The notes beneath the pieces were generated by a model that did not search any database, was not told where the DNA came from, and saw only the letters and a program-made list of their open reading frames with translations. This document shows, in pieces, positions 46,139 to 57,995 of a stretch of DNA of 64,000 nt; positions within the stretch are counted from its first letter, which is position 1, and every line of letters begins with the position of its first letter. The position numbers and the translations under genes were made by a program. Origin of the DNA: Omphalotus guepiniiformis (Eukaryota > Basidiomycota > Agaricomycetes > Agaricales > Omphalotaceae); NCBI GenBank assembly GCA_028554645.1, contig JAQOOI010000013.1:62001-126000 (forward strand), written 5' to 3'.

Positions 46139-48138
46139 ATGCCTTCTACTACCCAAATTCCATATCTCAAGCGACGTGCTATTGTTCCCATTGATATTCC
46201 TCTTGCCTTTCCTCAAGATGCATTTGACATACCAAAGATGAGCAATGTTCAAGGAGACATATATTATATGTTTCCCAAGGTATGGTTTTGCTTTCCAAGA
46301 TATATTGTGAGCAGTAAACTTAACAAATTCAAAATAGCGCTGGGAGCGATTCTTATTTTTCAAGATCAATGATACTGATGTCTTTCGACAAAGCCTTGAT
46401 ATCTATCATCCAAAAGTAACCAGCTCTGAAAAGACAAGACTGAATCTTCAGGCTATCAGTGACCAACCTGGTAGTAACCTGGACTTTACTTCCCATGGTA
46501 TTGGTTTCACAAAAGCTGGATTAAGGAAACTTCAAATTAGGGATCAGTTACGTGATACTCATTTTGACCAGGGATCTCTTGTCAATGAAAGGGATGTACT
46601 TGGTGACATGGCTGTATACGAGGATGTTTTTGCTACCAATGGAGCAAATCATGGAGTTTTTATTATCTGATCTGGAAGTAAGATAGTTCACCCATACACT
46701 GAATTACACTGAACTGATGTGTGGCTTTTAGCTCAAAAAAGTTGCTTTGCAGAATCAGAAATACTTAAGAAGATTTTTGGTAGCTCAATCATTGAACTTG
46801 TGAATGTTGAAGGTCATATTCGAAGTGGTGATGGTGAATTTTTTGGATGGAGAGATGGTATCTCTCAGCCTGCACTTGAGTGAGCTTATATCCATTCTCT
46901 CACACTGCTATATTCATCCTAACTATTATATTTAGAAATCTAGGAGAGGCTCGTCCTGGCCAACGTGTTGTAAAGCCAGGTGTGATTATCATGGGATATC
47001 CTGGAGATCCTGTTTATGATGATCCCAAGATGTTGAAGCATCCAACATGGACAAAGGATGGCTCCTTTATGGTTTTCCGCTGGCTAGAGCAAAACGTGCT
47101 CTTTTTTGAGGACTATATTAATCAAAATTGGCGCTCAATCCCTCCTGATGAGCCAGGTAATGGCTACTATTTAACAAATGAAGAAAGAAAGAAGCTGTTT
47201 GGTGCCAGATTAGTTGGACGTTTCAAATCAGTGAGAACTTTTTACAATCTTATACTTTAACTTTAGTTGATAAATTCACAGGGAGTTCCTCTTGCACTTT
47301 CTCCATATACAGAAGATACCAAATATCTGGATCCAGATCTCATTAATAACTTTGACTATACTGAAAGTCATGGTCGCTGTCCCTTTGCTGCCCATATCCG
47401 TAAAACAGTCCCTAGAGATCTTTTGCCTTATCTCTCCAAAGAGTACTTGGACTCTTCTATGATTGTTAGGGCTGGCATCCCATATGGCCCAGAGGTAGGT
47501 CTATTCACTTTCTGACAACAATCTTGATATTCAAATATCATTCTCATCCTAGATATCATCTGAAGAACGTGTTGCATGGAGAAACAATAATCTCAATCAG
47601 AAGATCTTTGCTAAATCTCCTCGAGGTCTACTTTTTGTCTGTTATCAATCATCAATTCACAATGGTTTCTTTCGTCAAACCACTGAATTTGCCAACAATG
47701 ATTTTTTCCCTCCAACTAGTCTCATGCCAAAGAAGACAGGTGAGCAATTTGATTATTGATTTGTACATCTATAGCTTTATAATCATAGGACAAGATCCAA
47801 TTATTGGTGGCCCCAAAGCAGACAAGACACCTCAAAAACTCACCAATGACAAAGGAGAAGTTGTTGTTGAATCTGAAGATGCAAAGATCTTCTACTCTGA
47901 GGACTTCACATCTCCAAAGACAGCAAAAAGCCCTACTGATGAATTTGATGTCTTCATGAAAGTGAAGAACAAGGATGGTGAGAGGTTTGAAGTTGCTGAT
48001 GTAGCAAAAAAGCTCTTCTCTGCACCCAATGACTATGAGCAACAGTTTTTTGTCACATCTCATGGAGGTGATTACTACTTCATGCCAAGCATTAGTACCT
48101 TAGAAAGCTGGGGTGCTAAGAAGTGGGATGAGGAGTAA
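46139..48138 (+). CDS. DyP-type heme peroxidase with one internal TGA
   Basis: Seven exons (46139-46279, 46365-46677, 46732-46879, 46936-47230, 47282-47494, 47553-47739, 47789-48138) join to 549 codons including the stop. Family marks: GWRDGISQP with distal Asp193, PGVIIMGYPGDP, KDGSFMVFRWLEQ, CPFAAHIRK with proximal heme ligand His337, RAGIPYGPE, and GLLFVCYQSSI..GF. Dye-decolorizing peroxidases oxidise dyes and phenolics with H2O2. A TGA at 46668-46670 (codon 149) falls in HGVFII*SG; no alternative splice site keeping the frame removes it. The rest of the gene is intact, so it is a recent lesion, an error or read-through. Codon use is strongly AT-biased. No secretion signal is seen. Confidence 0.85.
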
Positions 48139-48549
48139 ATGTAGCTAGACTTGTGTAAAGAATTTCTATTCTAATTTTCTAGAACTTTTGTGAGACAGAA
48201 TTATGAAAGTAAGTTTGATGTTGCAGAGATAAAAGAATATATTTAAGCTAGCTATTAATGGTGTTTGGGATATTTTGACTGCTTCTACAATATCCTGGCT
48301 ATTTTCACAAATACAACAACTTTTCAACAGCCTTCACAATACTTTAGCTGTTGTGTTCTAAGTATATAACAACATTCTATTTGATATTATATTTTGACAA
48401 TATTCCAACAATTTTACTGTCATCACAAGACTCTACATTCTAATATTTGATAATATTCATTAAAAGCAACATCTCATAAAAAACCTATACTCTGTGAATC
48501 TTTTGTTTAATCATCAAAACTAAATAACTGAGATTTCTTGTCTATACCA
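48139..48549. other. AT-rich spacer
   Basis: 3' flank of the peroxidase gene, then a roughly 80-bp segment (near 48434-48500) related to sequences at about 49545-49620 and 50420-50480. Confidence 0.4.
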
Positions 48550-49307
48550 CACTGCTGGGGCCCATGAATCTTTGGTGGCAAAAATGGACATGGCAAAAAG
48601 AAAGACAAAATTTTCAGCTTATTTTTGATAGCACAATTATTTCATTTTTGGTACAAAAGATGTGGCAAAGATGCAGCATCTTTGCCATATCTTTTCAGAT
48701 AATATATTTACATATATACACCATAAGAAGTGACAATCTTGCAGGCAAAAATTGAGGATAAGTATGTAAGCTATTGCAAGAGTTAAGGGAATTGTTTTTG
48801 CCTCTGAAGATGAGGATAAGTATTTGAACTATTTCAGAAATAAAAAGAAATCATTTTTTCAAGAAAGGATGTGGATTTTTGCTACAATAAAGCAACATTT
48901 TTGCTCTTTAAGATTACCAACAGCAAAAATGTTTTTTTCTCAAACTGTATTTGTGTCTTGAAGAGCAGGAATGTTGCTGTCTATTGTAGCAAATATCCAC
49001 ATCCTTTCTTGCAAAAATGATTCCTCTAATTTCTGTAATAAGTTAGCTTTATCCTCAATCTTTGTGCCCAAAAATGATTTCTTATATTCCTAAAATAGTT
49101 TATATACTTACCCTCATCTTTGCAGGCAAAAATAATTTCCTTAGTCCTTGCAATAGCTTAAATACTTATCTGAATAGACTTGGCAAAGATGCTGCATCTT
49201 TTGCCTCAAAAATGTAATACTTGTGTTCTCAAAAATAAGCTAACAAATTTGTCTTCCTTTTTGCCATACTCATTTTTGCCAACAAAGATTTATGGGCTCC
49301 AGCAGTG
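48550..49307. mobile_element. Foldback element FB2 (758 bp)
   Basis: The two halves are inverted copies of each other. Termini are CACTGCTGGGGCCCATGAA at the left and, inverted, CACTGCTGGAGCCCATAAA at the right; the palindrome extends a further 3 bp outward (CCA/TGG). Arms of about 300 bp pair, with a short loop near 48900-48960. No coding capacity. The first ~16 bp resemble the ends of FB1 at 26.9-27.6 kb, so the two belong to one family. No clear target duplication. Confidence 0.72.
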
Positions 49308-49310
49308 TGG

Positions 49311-49800
49311 CCATATTTTAAACATTTTGAGCTCATTTCTGAACAAGAAATCTGACACATTACTTGATGTGTTCAAAATTGATATACATTTCATAATATT
49401 AGTGGCTACAAATATACATATATCATATATCAATGATATTCTAAATGTCTTCACAATACCCTAAATCTTCTAATTGTTTGACAACATCCTGCTAAACATC
49501 AATTTGTGATATTTTAACAGTGTTGCTGTGATTGAAAGGCTCTATTTTCTGCTTACTGATGAGATTTATCAAAAAGCAACAAGATTAGATCTTATAAGAA
49601 ACATATACTCTATGGACTTTTGACATACTATCAGAGAAATTCAAATATCTACTCAGTCCTTTATCACCTTTTGAATATTCTAAGCTCATTGTTGAATAAC
49701 ATAATTGTTTTCTCCAATAAGTAATTCAATACTCCATTTGTTGTCTGCAGTAATGGTCAAGAATTTGCATTGTCAGTGTATAGAATATTCTATTGAATAC
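49311..49800. other. AT-rich repeat-derived spacer
   Basis: No gene. Contains degenerate copies of the short segment noted near 48434-48500. Confidence 0.35.
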
Positions 49801-50444
49801 TTTGATATTATCAAATATTAGAATAGAGAATCTTTCAATACATGCAATGACAGCAAGATTGTTAAAACATGGTCAGGATGTGATGTTCTATAGAAAACTG
49901 TGAAATAATTAGAAGACAGCCAGAATGTTCAAGATAGAAGTATCAAAGAGCATTTCAACTGTTTCTGCAACATTCTGGCGAAACTTTAGAAGACAGATAT
50001 TGCAAAGACAGTTAGAATAGATGTTCTTTAATGTTCCACATTCTATTAGATGATTAGAAGACAGCCAGAATATTGTAGAGACCGTTAGAATGTTCTTTGA
50101 CATTCTGAATTTCTAACTGTATAGAATATTCTGATTATCTCTGCAACATTCGACTTCTAATTGTTTAATAGAATGTTGATTGAATAAATTGAAGACAGCT
50201 AGAATGTTGCAGAGACAACCAGAATGTTCTATACTGTTCATGATAGCCAAAACAAATAGAAGACAGCCAGGATGTTGCAGAGACAGTTGAAATGTTCTTT
50301 AATACTTCTATCTTGAACATTCTGGCTGTCTTCTAATTATTCAATAATTTTCTATAGAATATCACATCCTGACCGTGTTTTAACAATCTTGCTGTCATTG
50401 CATGTATTGAAAGATTTTCTATTCTGATATTTGATGATATCAAA
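49801..50444. repeat. Inverted repeat FB3, ~180-bp arms
   Basis: The left arm (about 49801-49979) is the reverse complement of the right arm (about 50267-50444) with few differences; both contain ATGCAATGACAGCAAGATTG and its complement. The loop between them has several more copies of a motif reading GAAGACAGCCAGAATGTT in both orientations. No coding signal. Confidence 0.65.
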
Positions 50445-50573
50445 GCAATAATGTTATATAAGAAACATACATTCTGTAACTTATCAGTCCAGATAACTAA
50501 CATCCTCAGTAACACTCTTACTCTTTATTCTGCTCTGTATCTTTCAAGTTCCTTGAGCTAATTTTTGAAAGAT

Positions 50574-52651
50574 ATGGATTTTCTCAATATCGAATTCAAG
50601 GCTTCATTTGTTGTGTGCAGTATTGACATAGGATCTGCAACATCAGTATGTATTCAAAAATTATCAAAAACTATAAGCTGACTGATACTGATCTGTATCT
50701 AGTCAATATCATTCCTCTATGTGAGGCAAGGAGACAGCTTCGAAACTCTGCATGAAAAGGTTCATCGTGTCAAAAAGTGGCCTGGACATAAGCAGGAGAA
50801 TGTTGATATCCCTTCTGCTCTATGTTACCGCAATGGAAGATCAATAAGACTGAAGATGGGAGTAAATGCAAAGCCACCTGGTCCTGGTGAAGATTGGGTT
50901 CTAGTGAACAACTTCAAGCATCATGTCCTGAAGCTTGGATCAAATTCAGATCTGGACTCACTGCCTCCCGGTGTTTCCTTGGCTATGGTATATCAAGACT
51001 GGCTCAAGTTCTTGTTTGATGCTGGATCAGATTCATTTTATGATGAGGTTATTCCTCCTGAAGTATGGGAACAAAGGATATGTGTCTTTGTTGCACCTAA
51101 TGGATGAAGTGAGTCTGAGATGGCCAATGTCCGGAAGATTATCCATTCTGCTGGCTGTGTGGAATATGATGGGCATGTCCGCTTTGCACGTGAAAGGGAG
51201 GCAACTCTTCACTACTGGCTATATCATGGACAATCTAGTGAGTTAACAAAACTGGTAAATATATTAATTGGTAGAATTTCTTTAAAGTGCCTACTTATAA
51301 TCTTTTTGTTAATAGGAACTGCAATTTGTTGTTTGCAATGCAGGTGCTGCTACTACCGATATTGGCTTTTACAAAGTCTCGAGTGTCAATCCACTTCAGT
51401 ACACTGAGATTGCACCTGCACAATGTAGGCTTTTATATTTTTACAGTAGTTTAGCTTCTGATTACTTCTATATAGCTATAGAGGCTGGAAGTTCCAACAC
51501 AAATGATTTCAAGTAAGTTTATTCTCCAAATATTTTATTATCTTTCATCTCAAGATTTTTTAATCAATAGTGCAGTCAACCTTATAGAAATTAGAGTTCG
51601 CAACATGAAGAAACAAATCCCTGCCAATCTAAAGGTGGAGTATTCATATAATATCTTGAAGCTGGCTTTACTCAATGTGATTGCTAGTTACTTGTTATGG
51701 GAGGAGGCTACTCCAACAATGAACAAGCTCTATCACAACTCAAAAACAATCTTAAGCCTGATGGGATCCAGGTGATTGGTCCTAAAAGGGGGCCAAAAGA
51801 ATTTGGATTGGATGAGTAGGGCATTTTATATCACTTCTTAAGTAGCAGGCTCTAACTCATGTTTGTCTTTTTTGTAGAAGTCCTACTGTTGATGGTGGTC
51901 TTTATAGTTCTCTACACAACTTTGTGTCTTCTCGTGCTGCAGTTTGGACATATGGCACAAATATTCTCATTGCTTACAATGAATCAACTGCTAGTGAAGA
52001 ACTCAAGCGTCGCTTTCAATATGCACCATATTATCATGCAGGAAGAAAGTATGTGAAACATGGATGTTCAACAATTGTGAAAAAGGTAAGATCTAGCTAT
52101 ATGAATTATTATTGTTTCAGTCAATAATCAACTCTTCAGGGAGAACATATTAGAGATGGCGAAATCCGCAAACAAAATTATAATCAAACATTTACTGAAG
52201 AGCCAACAGAAAACGAAACTGTGTCAAGTATTCTGTATGCATCTGAGCATCTGAACCCTATGTGGCTCTATGATGAGAAAGGTTTAATTTCTGCTTTCTA
52301 GTGTATTAACATAATCTGATTATTTGCTATTCAGGAGAAAAGCTTATGCCCGGCATCCGAGAGATATGCAGAGTATCTGGATCTTTCCATACCAATGAAG
52401 TCAAGCTCAATAAGATTCTCTGGGATCAAAATAAAGTTGCCTATAAAGCTTCGTTCCATTTTGACATTGACTTTGGCTCTGTAACTTCCAAAGCAAGTCT
52501 AAACTGGGAAGGATTTGATGATAAGTACATTGTTCTATTTTATTATTATTTTACTTACACTTTGTAGGATAAGCCATCTTTTGCATCATGTATTTTTCAT
52601 CCTCCACATGGTTCAGAGAGATTGTGGAACTTAAAGAGATCAGCAGATTGA
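50574..52651 (+). CDS. Hsp70-like ATPase with one internal TGA
   Basis: Exons 50574-50645, 50703-51254, 51316-51424, 51476-51512 and 51571-~51773 are clear. Further exons lie at about 51878-52085, 52140-52279 and 52335-52510, with an end near 52570-52651. The start ATG gives VVCSIDIGSATS (the phosphate-1 loop of Hsp70/actin ATPases). Then come HRVKKWPG, a CNAGAATTDIGFY block (phosphate-2 loop), VDGGLYSSLHNFVSSRAAV, WTYGTNI and LMPGIREICRVSG. This matches the divergent Hsp70-like proteins that are multiplied in Agaricomycetes. A TGA at 51105-51107 (codon 159) sits where the family has Trp in 'PNGW', a one-base change from TGG. All else reads through, so the gene is probably recently inactivated. 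Strong AT bias. Confidence 0.78.
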
Positions 52652-53393
52652 GAACCTGATTTGTGGTATTGGAATATCACAACTTGAAATTTTCTTTGTA
52701 CTATCTACTATGAGACTTGTATGTTATGGCCAAAGCAATTCTCAAAGTTCAAGATCTTATCTATACGTTGAAAGAAGCTCCAGAGATGCTTCTATAAGAT
52801 ATATCACAAACACAAAATTCAAGTATAAAACTTGAAGATATTAGAATTCTGTAAACAATCTGATAAGTGCAATTTCAATGAAGATTTCAAATTGAGTGGG
52901 ATTCCATAGTACTTTGACAAATTACAGATGAAAGACAGCCCAAATGTACTTGAGAAGCAACAATGATTGCTTCTATGAACCATCAAGATTCTTTGTGTTA
53001 TATGGAAGTAGTCTATGACATATATATGTCATCTTGAATGTTTTAGAAGATGATAAGATTATCAGTTGCATGTGTACATTTCCAGTTTTATCACATATAA
53101 TTATATTATGTGACAGTAGTTTGGCATAAATGACAGCTTAAATGTATTTAGAATCTACACGTGGGCTAGTTTATACTATTTCATTTATCAGAGTTTTGAA
53201 AGCACCTGTGTGATCAGTTTGAGTATAGTTAGTATGTTATCTGTTATCACTACCTATCTTCTATTAATTGATTCCTATCTAGTGGTTCTTTTGAGATAAA
53301 TAGCCTGATTGTAATGATTTTTTTCTTCACCTCCTTTCTCTATTTCCAGCTTAGAGGTGTTAAGCTTTCTTGCTCTAAACTACCTTATCTTTC
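52652..53393. other. AT-rich spacer, no gene seen
   Basis: Between the Hsp70-like and P450 genes; no frame longer than about 60 codons and no repeats recognised. Confidence 0.4.
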
Positions 53394-55463
53394 ATGCCAC
53401 CAATCTGTCTATTTGCAACAATGCTGATGACTATCTTCTTATCATACTCTTGTAACTCTATGATTGCTCTCATTACTAGCCTTGTTCTGGTGTGGTATTG
53501 GAGATCTTACTGTGCAGAATCAAATGTAAGTAAATGAATAACTTGGCTGTCAAGAGTTGGTCTAATCATAATACAGCTCCCTCATATTCCAACAATTGGG
53601 CTATCAAGCTCTTTGTTTTCAAATATCAGTGCACTACAATTTTCACTTGATAGCTCAAGAATGATAGAGAAAGGATACACAAAGGTAAAGCAGCCTATTT
53701 TGTAGACAATTTTCTTACTGAGTTGCTGAAAATAGTACAAAAATGGTGTCTTCAAAATTGCTACTTTTAAGTCATGGTTGGTATTTGTAAGGTGGTCAGC
53801 AATACATTGCAGACCTTCGCAAAGCATCACCAGATGTGCTCAAATTTCAACCAGATATTGATCAAGTATGTTACTCACTTTGGTCTCTTGAATAGTCTAC
53901 TAATCAATGAAGTTATCTCAGGTATTGCATACCTTGTGTCCTGGTATCAGAGAAAGCCATTTCCATGTACCTATTATCAGAACACAATTGACACAAGGAT
54001 TGAACAACTCGTTTTATGATATACAAGATGAAGTTGTAAATGTATTTGACAGTCTTATCATCACTCAGGAGACTGGTGAGTACACTTTATTATTAATGTC
54101 ATGATAAGCAGAGAATTTATCCAATAATAGAATGGTCAGACATTCCAACCTGGGATGTGATACTCACAGCTGTGTCTCAAACTGCTTATCGTCTCTTTGT
54201 TGGATTGCCTCTATGTATGTGTCTAAAAGCCTTTAGCTTGGCTGATACTTATTGATATCTTTAGGCCAAAAGCCAGACTTCATAGCATTCACAAAACAAT
54301 TTGCAGTTGATATCAGTAGAGCAGCAGCTATTGTCAAGCACTTTCCTTCCTTCATAAACAGGTGATTTGTGATTTTTGTGTCATCAAAATATGTTGATTT
54401 ATTTATTTATTTATTTCAGAATTTTGGCTCTACCATTTGCAAATGTTGATTCAGCATTGAATGATATGATGATCTATCTGAAACCACTAGTTGAAGAGAG
54501 GGAGAAAAATAACAAGATGTTTGGTAATAACTATCCAGAAAAGCCAGTAAGTTGAAATCAACCAGTGGTATTTATATCAAAGTCAAACTTTGAAAATCTT
54601 TCAATAGGATGATTTACTTACATGGTTTATAGAAAAAGTTGATGGGAACTCTGATCAGGAAAGACTTCAACATTTGGCTTTTCACTTTCTTATCATCAAC
54701 TTTGGCTCAATATATCCAACTACCATGGTTTGTTGTCTTTTTTTCATTGCTACAATTAATCTCAAAGTTTGCTCAACAGAGCTTGATACAAGCATTACAC
54801 CACCTTGCTGCTCACACAGAATATTTGGAACCCTTACGCGAAGAGATAGAGAATGTTATGTCTTGTGAAGGATGGACAAAATCTGCTTTCAGTTCTATGC
54901 TCAAGCTTGACAGCTTTTTGAAAGAATCACAAAGACTAACTGGCCTGGGTGTTGGTAAGTGACAGCTTCACTGTTTATTCTCAGTATTAAGATAGTTCAC
55001 TTTAGCTTCAACATACAGGCTAGTCTTGAAGCCATTCACATTTTCTGATGGTACCCATGTCACTCCTGGAACAGTGATTGCTATCCCAGCACACTTTATG
55101 CATCTAGACAATGACAACTATCCAAATGCAGCAACATTTGATGGATTTAGATTTTCCAGTGTAGATGGGAAAAATAGCTCTTTAGTTACCTCTTCCTCAA
55201 ACTACCTTCCTTTTGGAATAGGTGAACATCAATGGTGAGTGTAGACTCAGAAATGTGGAATGGTACCTTGATTTATCTTTTTCTGTAGCCCAGGCCGCTT
55301 CTTCACAGCTCTTGTGATGAAAGTGATGTTGTCCCACCTGATCTTGAATTATGACCTAAAAATAGAGAAAAAGAGTCAATGTTCCACTGGATCATGGTTT
55401 ATTACAGATAACATTCCCAACCAGAATGCAAAAATAATGTTGAGGAAAAGAAAACAGGACTAA
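53394..55463 (+). CDS. Cytochrome P450 of the ent-kaurene oxidase-like type, frameshifted
   Basis: Eleven exons: 53394-53525, 53577-53684, 53736-53865, 53922-54075, 54131-54214, 54265-54361, 54420-54546, 54608-54727, 54781-54954, 55006-55234 and 55289-55463. Marks: an N-terminal membrane anchor (LITSLVLVWYW), ETEWSDIPTWDVI, an I-helix region (HLAFHFLIINFGSIYPTT), KESQRL (ExxR), KPFTFSDGTHVTPGT, and the heme loop FGIGEHQ/CPGRFF rebuilt across the last intron. This pattern fits basidiomycete P450s related to ent-kaurene oxidases of terpenoid pathways. Exon 3 is 130 nt although both neighbouring junctions need phase 0, and the frame slips at about 53790-53797 (WLVFV to GGQQYIADL). So one indel disrupts it. 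AT-rich. Confidence 0.78.
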
Positions 55464-56830
55464 GAAGAGGTAGAGAAGCTAGCTGACCTAGTAAATTCAA
55501 CTTTCAGGTCTTTTTATTACAAGCACCATCACTCCTAGCACCTACAGACTCTGGTTGGCAGTGTTGAGAATGTTAAGCTGCCATTGTTACCCGCCCTTCA
55601 TGTTTCATTATTTACTATGCTTTCAAATTCATCATGCTTCTCCTCTCCCTACCTATGATAACAACTTATTTGACACCGTTTCAACTGCATACATGTGCAC
55701 TTAGAGCAAGAGGATGGGATGTAGACAACTGCCATCGTCTCTTTCAGACAGAGGTGTGTGTACACTGTAAACTATGAGAACGAAACACTCAAAGCAGGAC
55801 AACAGCCACTTACCATATAATTCGTCTCTCCACAGACCCGTTCAAGCTCTCACCCTTCCCCGATGATGTTCTTAAAAACAGCGAAACATAATTCATGATC
55901 CCGCCCAAAAAATGCGTTGTTGGCTAGCTGGTTTACCGTGAAGTGTCCATAGGCTGAGCATAAAAGCCGTAGATAGAGACACTAAATGTCACTCATGCAT
56001 ATATCACAAATCGTCAACCTCGGCGTCCGAGTCTTTCAGGCTACAACCTCGACAACCTCAACGTCCGAGAGGCTACAACCTCGACATACTCTCCTCAGTC
56101 GCGATCTTATACGTACAACAAAACGAAGTTTGGTATTGCGTTCACTCAAGCGGCGTGGTAGGGTAACCAGTAACAAGTTCCGCAATAGCCCCAATCTCGA
56201 ACGCTATCGTACTCGGTAAGGTCTGCCCTGGTATAGCGGTGCCTTGGACAGATTGTTTGAGGATGAATCGGATAGTATAAATGGCACCTTGCCTCATCAT
56301 CTACTGAGGGTGAGGAGGTCAGCCGGGCGTGTGTGCGAGGGAGGTCCAGAAGAGGGTAGTGTGGGTGGCACGCAAGTTGGGGCTGAAAGGGAAGGGAATG
56401 GGGCTAGAAAGGGAAGGGAAACCGGGTGAGAGAAGGAAGGAAGGGTGGTTCGAAACCCACTCACATCACGGACCAACCCTCTATGATACACCATCCTGTC
56501 TCACAATCAGCATTGTACCGTAGATCTAGACCCGCTATCGAGCACATATTTCAGTTCCATACGCCACCACTTAACGACAAACGCGACATACCAGCTGATC
56601 TCCTCGGCGCACTACCGTTGCCCTCCACACCCACATTAATTAGCCTAGATCCAACCTCACTTGGAGTAAACAGCAGAGCCACAGTCATTTGAGTAAACAC
56701 TTGAGATGGTCGTAACTGACAATCACAAAGGAGTAACTTACTACTGATTATTGTACTGTCCAGCATCCTGACAGATACACAATAGTGAATCGCCGGCTTG
56801 CAGTCGTCTCGCAAAGCACGCAAAGCGAAA
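55464..56830. other. No gene assigned; end of the AT-rich island
   Basis: Composition returns to normal near 55.7 kb. Purine-rich tracts occur at 56370-56450 (GGAAGG repeats). Open frames here are short and unsupported. Confidence 0.35.
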
Positions 56831-56837
56831 CTCGGAC

Positions 56838-57250
56838 ACGGCGCTGCACACGCTCCTGGGGTCAGGTTCATGTGCAGTCCGAAGTTTGCGAGTATCGCCT
56901 CAAGTGCTCTGTATCAACGTCAAAGGTTCAAGCTACGCATGCCCCAAGTGTTCCGGTCCAGATATCGCAATGTTGCTCAGAAATGGCGCTGCGCACGCTC
57001 CTGGGGTCAGGTTCATGTCCAGTCCGCACTTCGCGAGTGTCGCCGCAGAACCGTACTCTGTATCAACGTCAAAGGTTCAAACAACGCATGCTCCAAGGTT
57101 TCGCGATGTCGCTCAGAAACGGCGCTGCACACGCTCCTGGGGTCAGGTTCATGTCCAGTCCGCACTTCGCAAGGGTGTCGCCTCGGATTTGTACTCCGTA
57201 TCCGCGTCAAAGCATTCACTGAGTGACGCGTGCTCCAAGGGTCTGGTTCA
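56838..57250. repeat. Tandem ~140-bp repeat, three copies
   Basis: A phrase beginning GGCGCTGCrCACGCTCCTGG, followed by a GGTCAGGTTCATGT block, starts near 56839, 56983 and 57121. Each copy continues with CAGTCCG and a CGTATCAACGTCAAAGGTTCA-like stretch. Copies are roughly 140 bp and partly diverged, which creates overlapping open frames in all three phases. A lone related piece (CGCTCCTGGGGTCAGGTTCG) recurs near 57402. Not a recognised gene. Confidence 0.72.
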
Positions 57251-57990
57251 TGCGTCACAATGTCCCTGCCCAAATTGATGACGCTAACAAAAGTTCCTTC
57301 CTTCCTTCCGTTCTTCTAGTACCTCCAAACACACCCAAGACGATGCTCCAAGGTTCTGGTTCAATCATCCTGATGCCCGGGGCCTCTTCGCCATTAGAAC
57401 CACGCTCCTGGGGTCAGGTTCGTGAGTTCTGGGGTAGAGTGAAGGATATATCCCCTCACCTTCGATGCACAAACCAGCATGAGTTCCAGGGGTCTGGTAC
57501 ACTCAATGCTGATGATGATACATATGTGGAAACCAGCCGCTACCGACACGACACGTTCACTGGCAGCAGTCAATACTTTGGGCCCTAAAGTTCAACTGTT
57601 GCTCAGAGCCTGAGGTGCGGACCGGCGACAAGAGATGGTGATGAGGAAGAAGTAGGCATTTGTCAACGAGTTCTTGATGAAGAGCAAACACCAGCAATCA
57701 TGATGGGCGTTTAAAAATCGTTGGCACGGGACCGCGTATTCGCGATAGCTCGCCACGCTGGCTTCCTTCCTTCCTTCCTTCCTTCCTGGCCCACAAGTAT
57801 CATTTCTTCCATTCTTCTCCTTGTCCAACAAGCCCTGTTGAAGCCCTATGTAGGTCCCTGGACGAATTGTTTGAGGGTGAAGTAGGTTGGCCCTTGTGAA
57901 TCGGACGGCAGCGTTGACGACCTGGCGCATGATCCTACTAGGGGGCGAGGGAGGGGCGAAGGATGGAAAGGTGGAAGGAGGAAATAACCC
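57251..57990. other. No gene; includes a CTTC microsatellite
   Basis: A (CTTC)n tract lies at about 57762-57787. Otherwise only chance frames. Confidence 0.4.
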
Positions 57991-57995
57991 GCTCA

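Noticed and set aside
46668..51107. TGA read as selenocysteine or a recoded sense codon in the AT-rich genes
   Set aside because: Two TGA codons in unrelated positions, no recoding structure visible, and TGA also ends other genes here; simple nonsense changes explain both.
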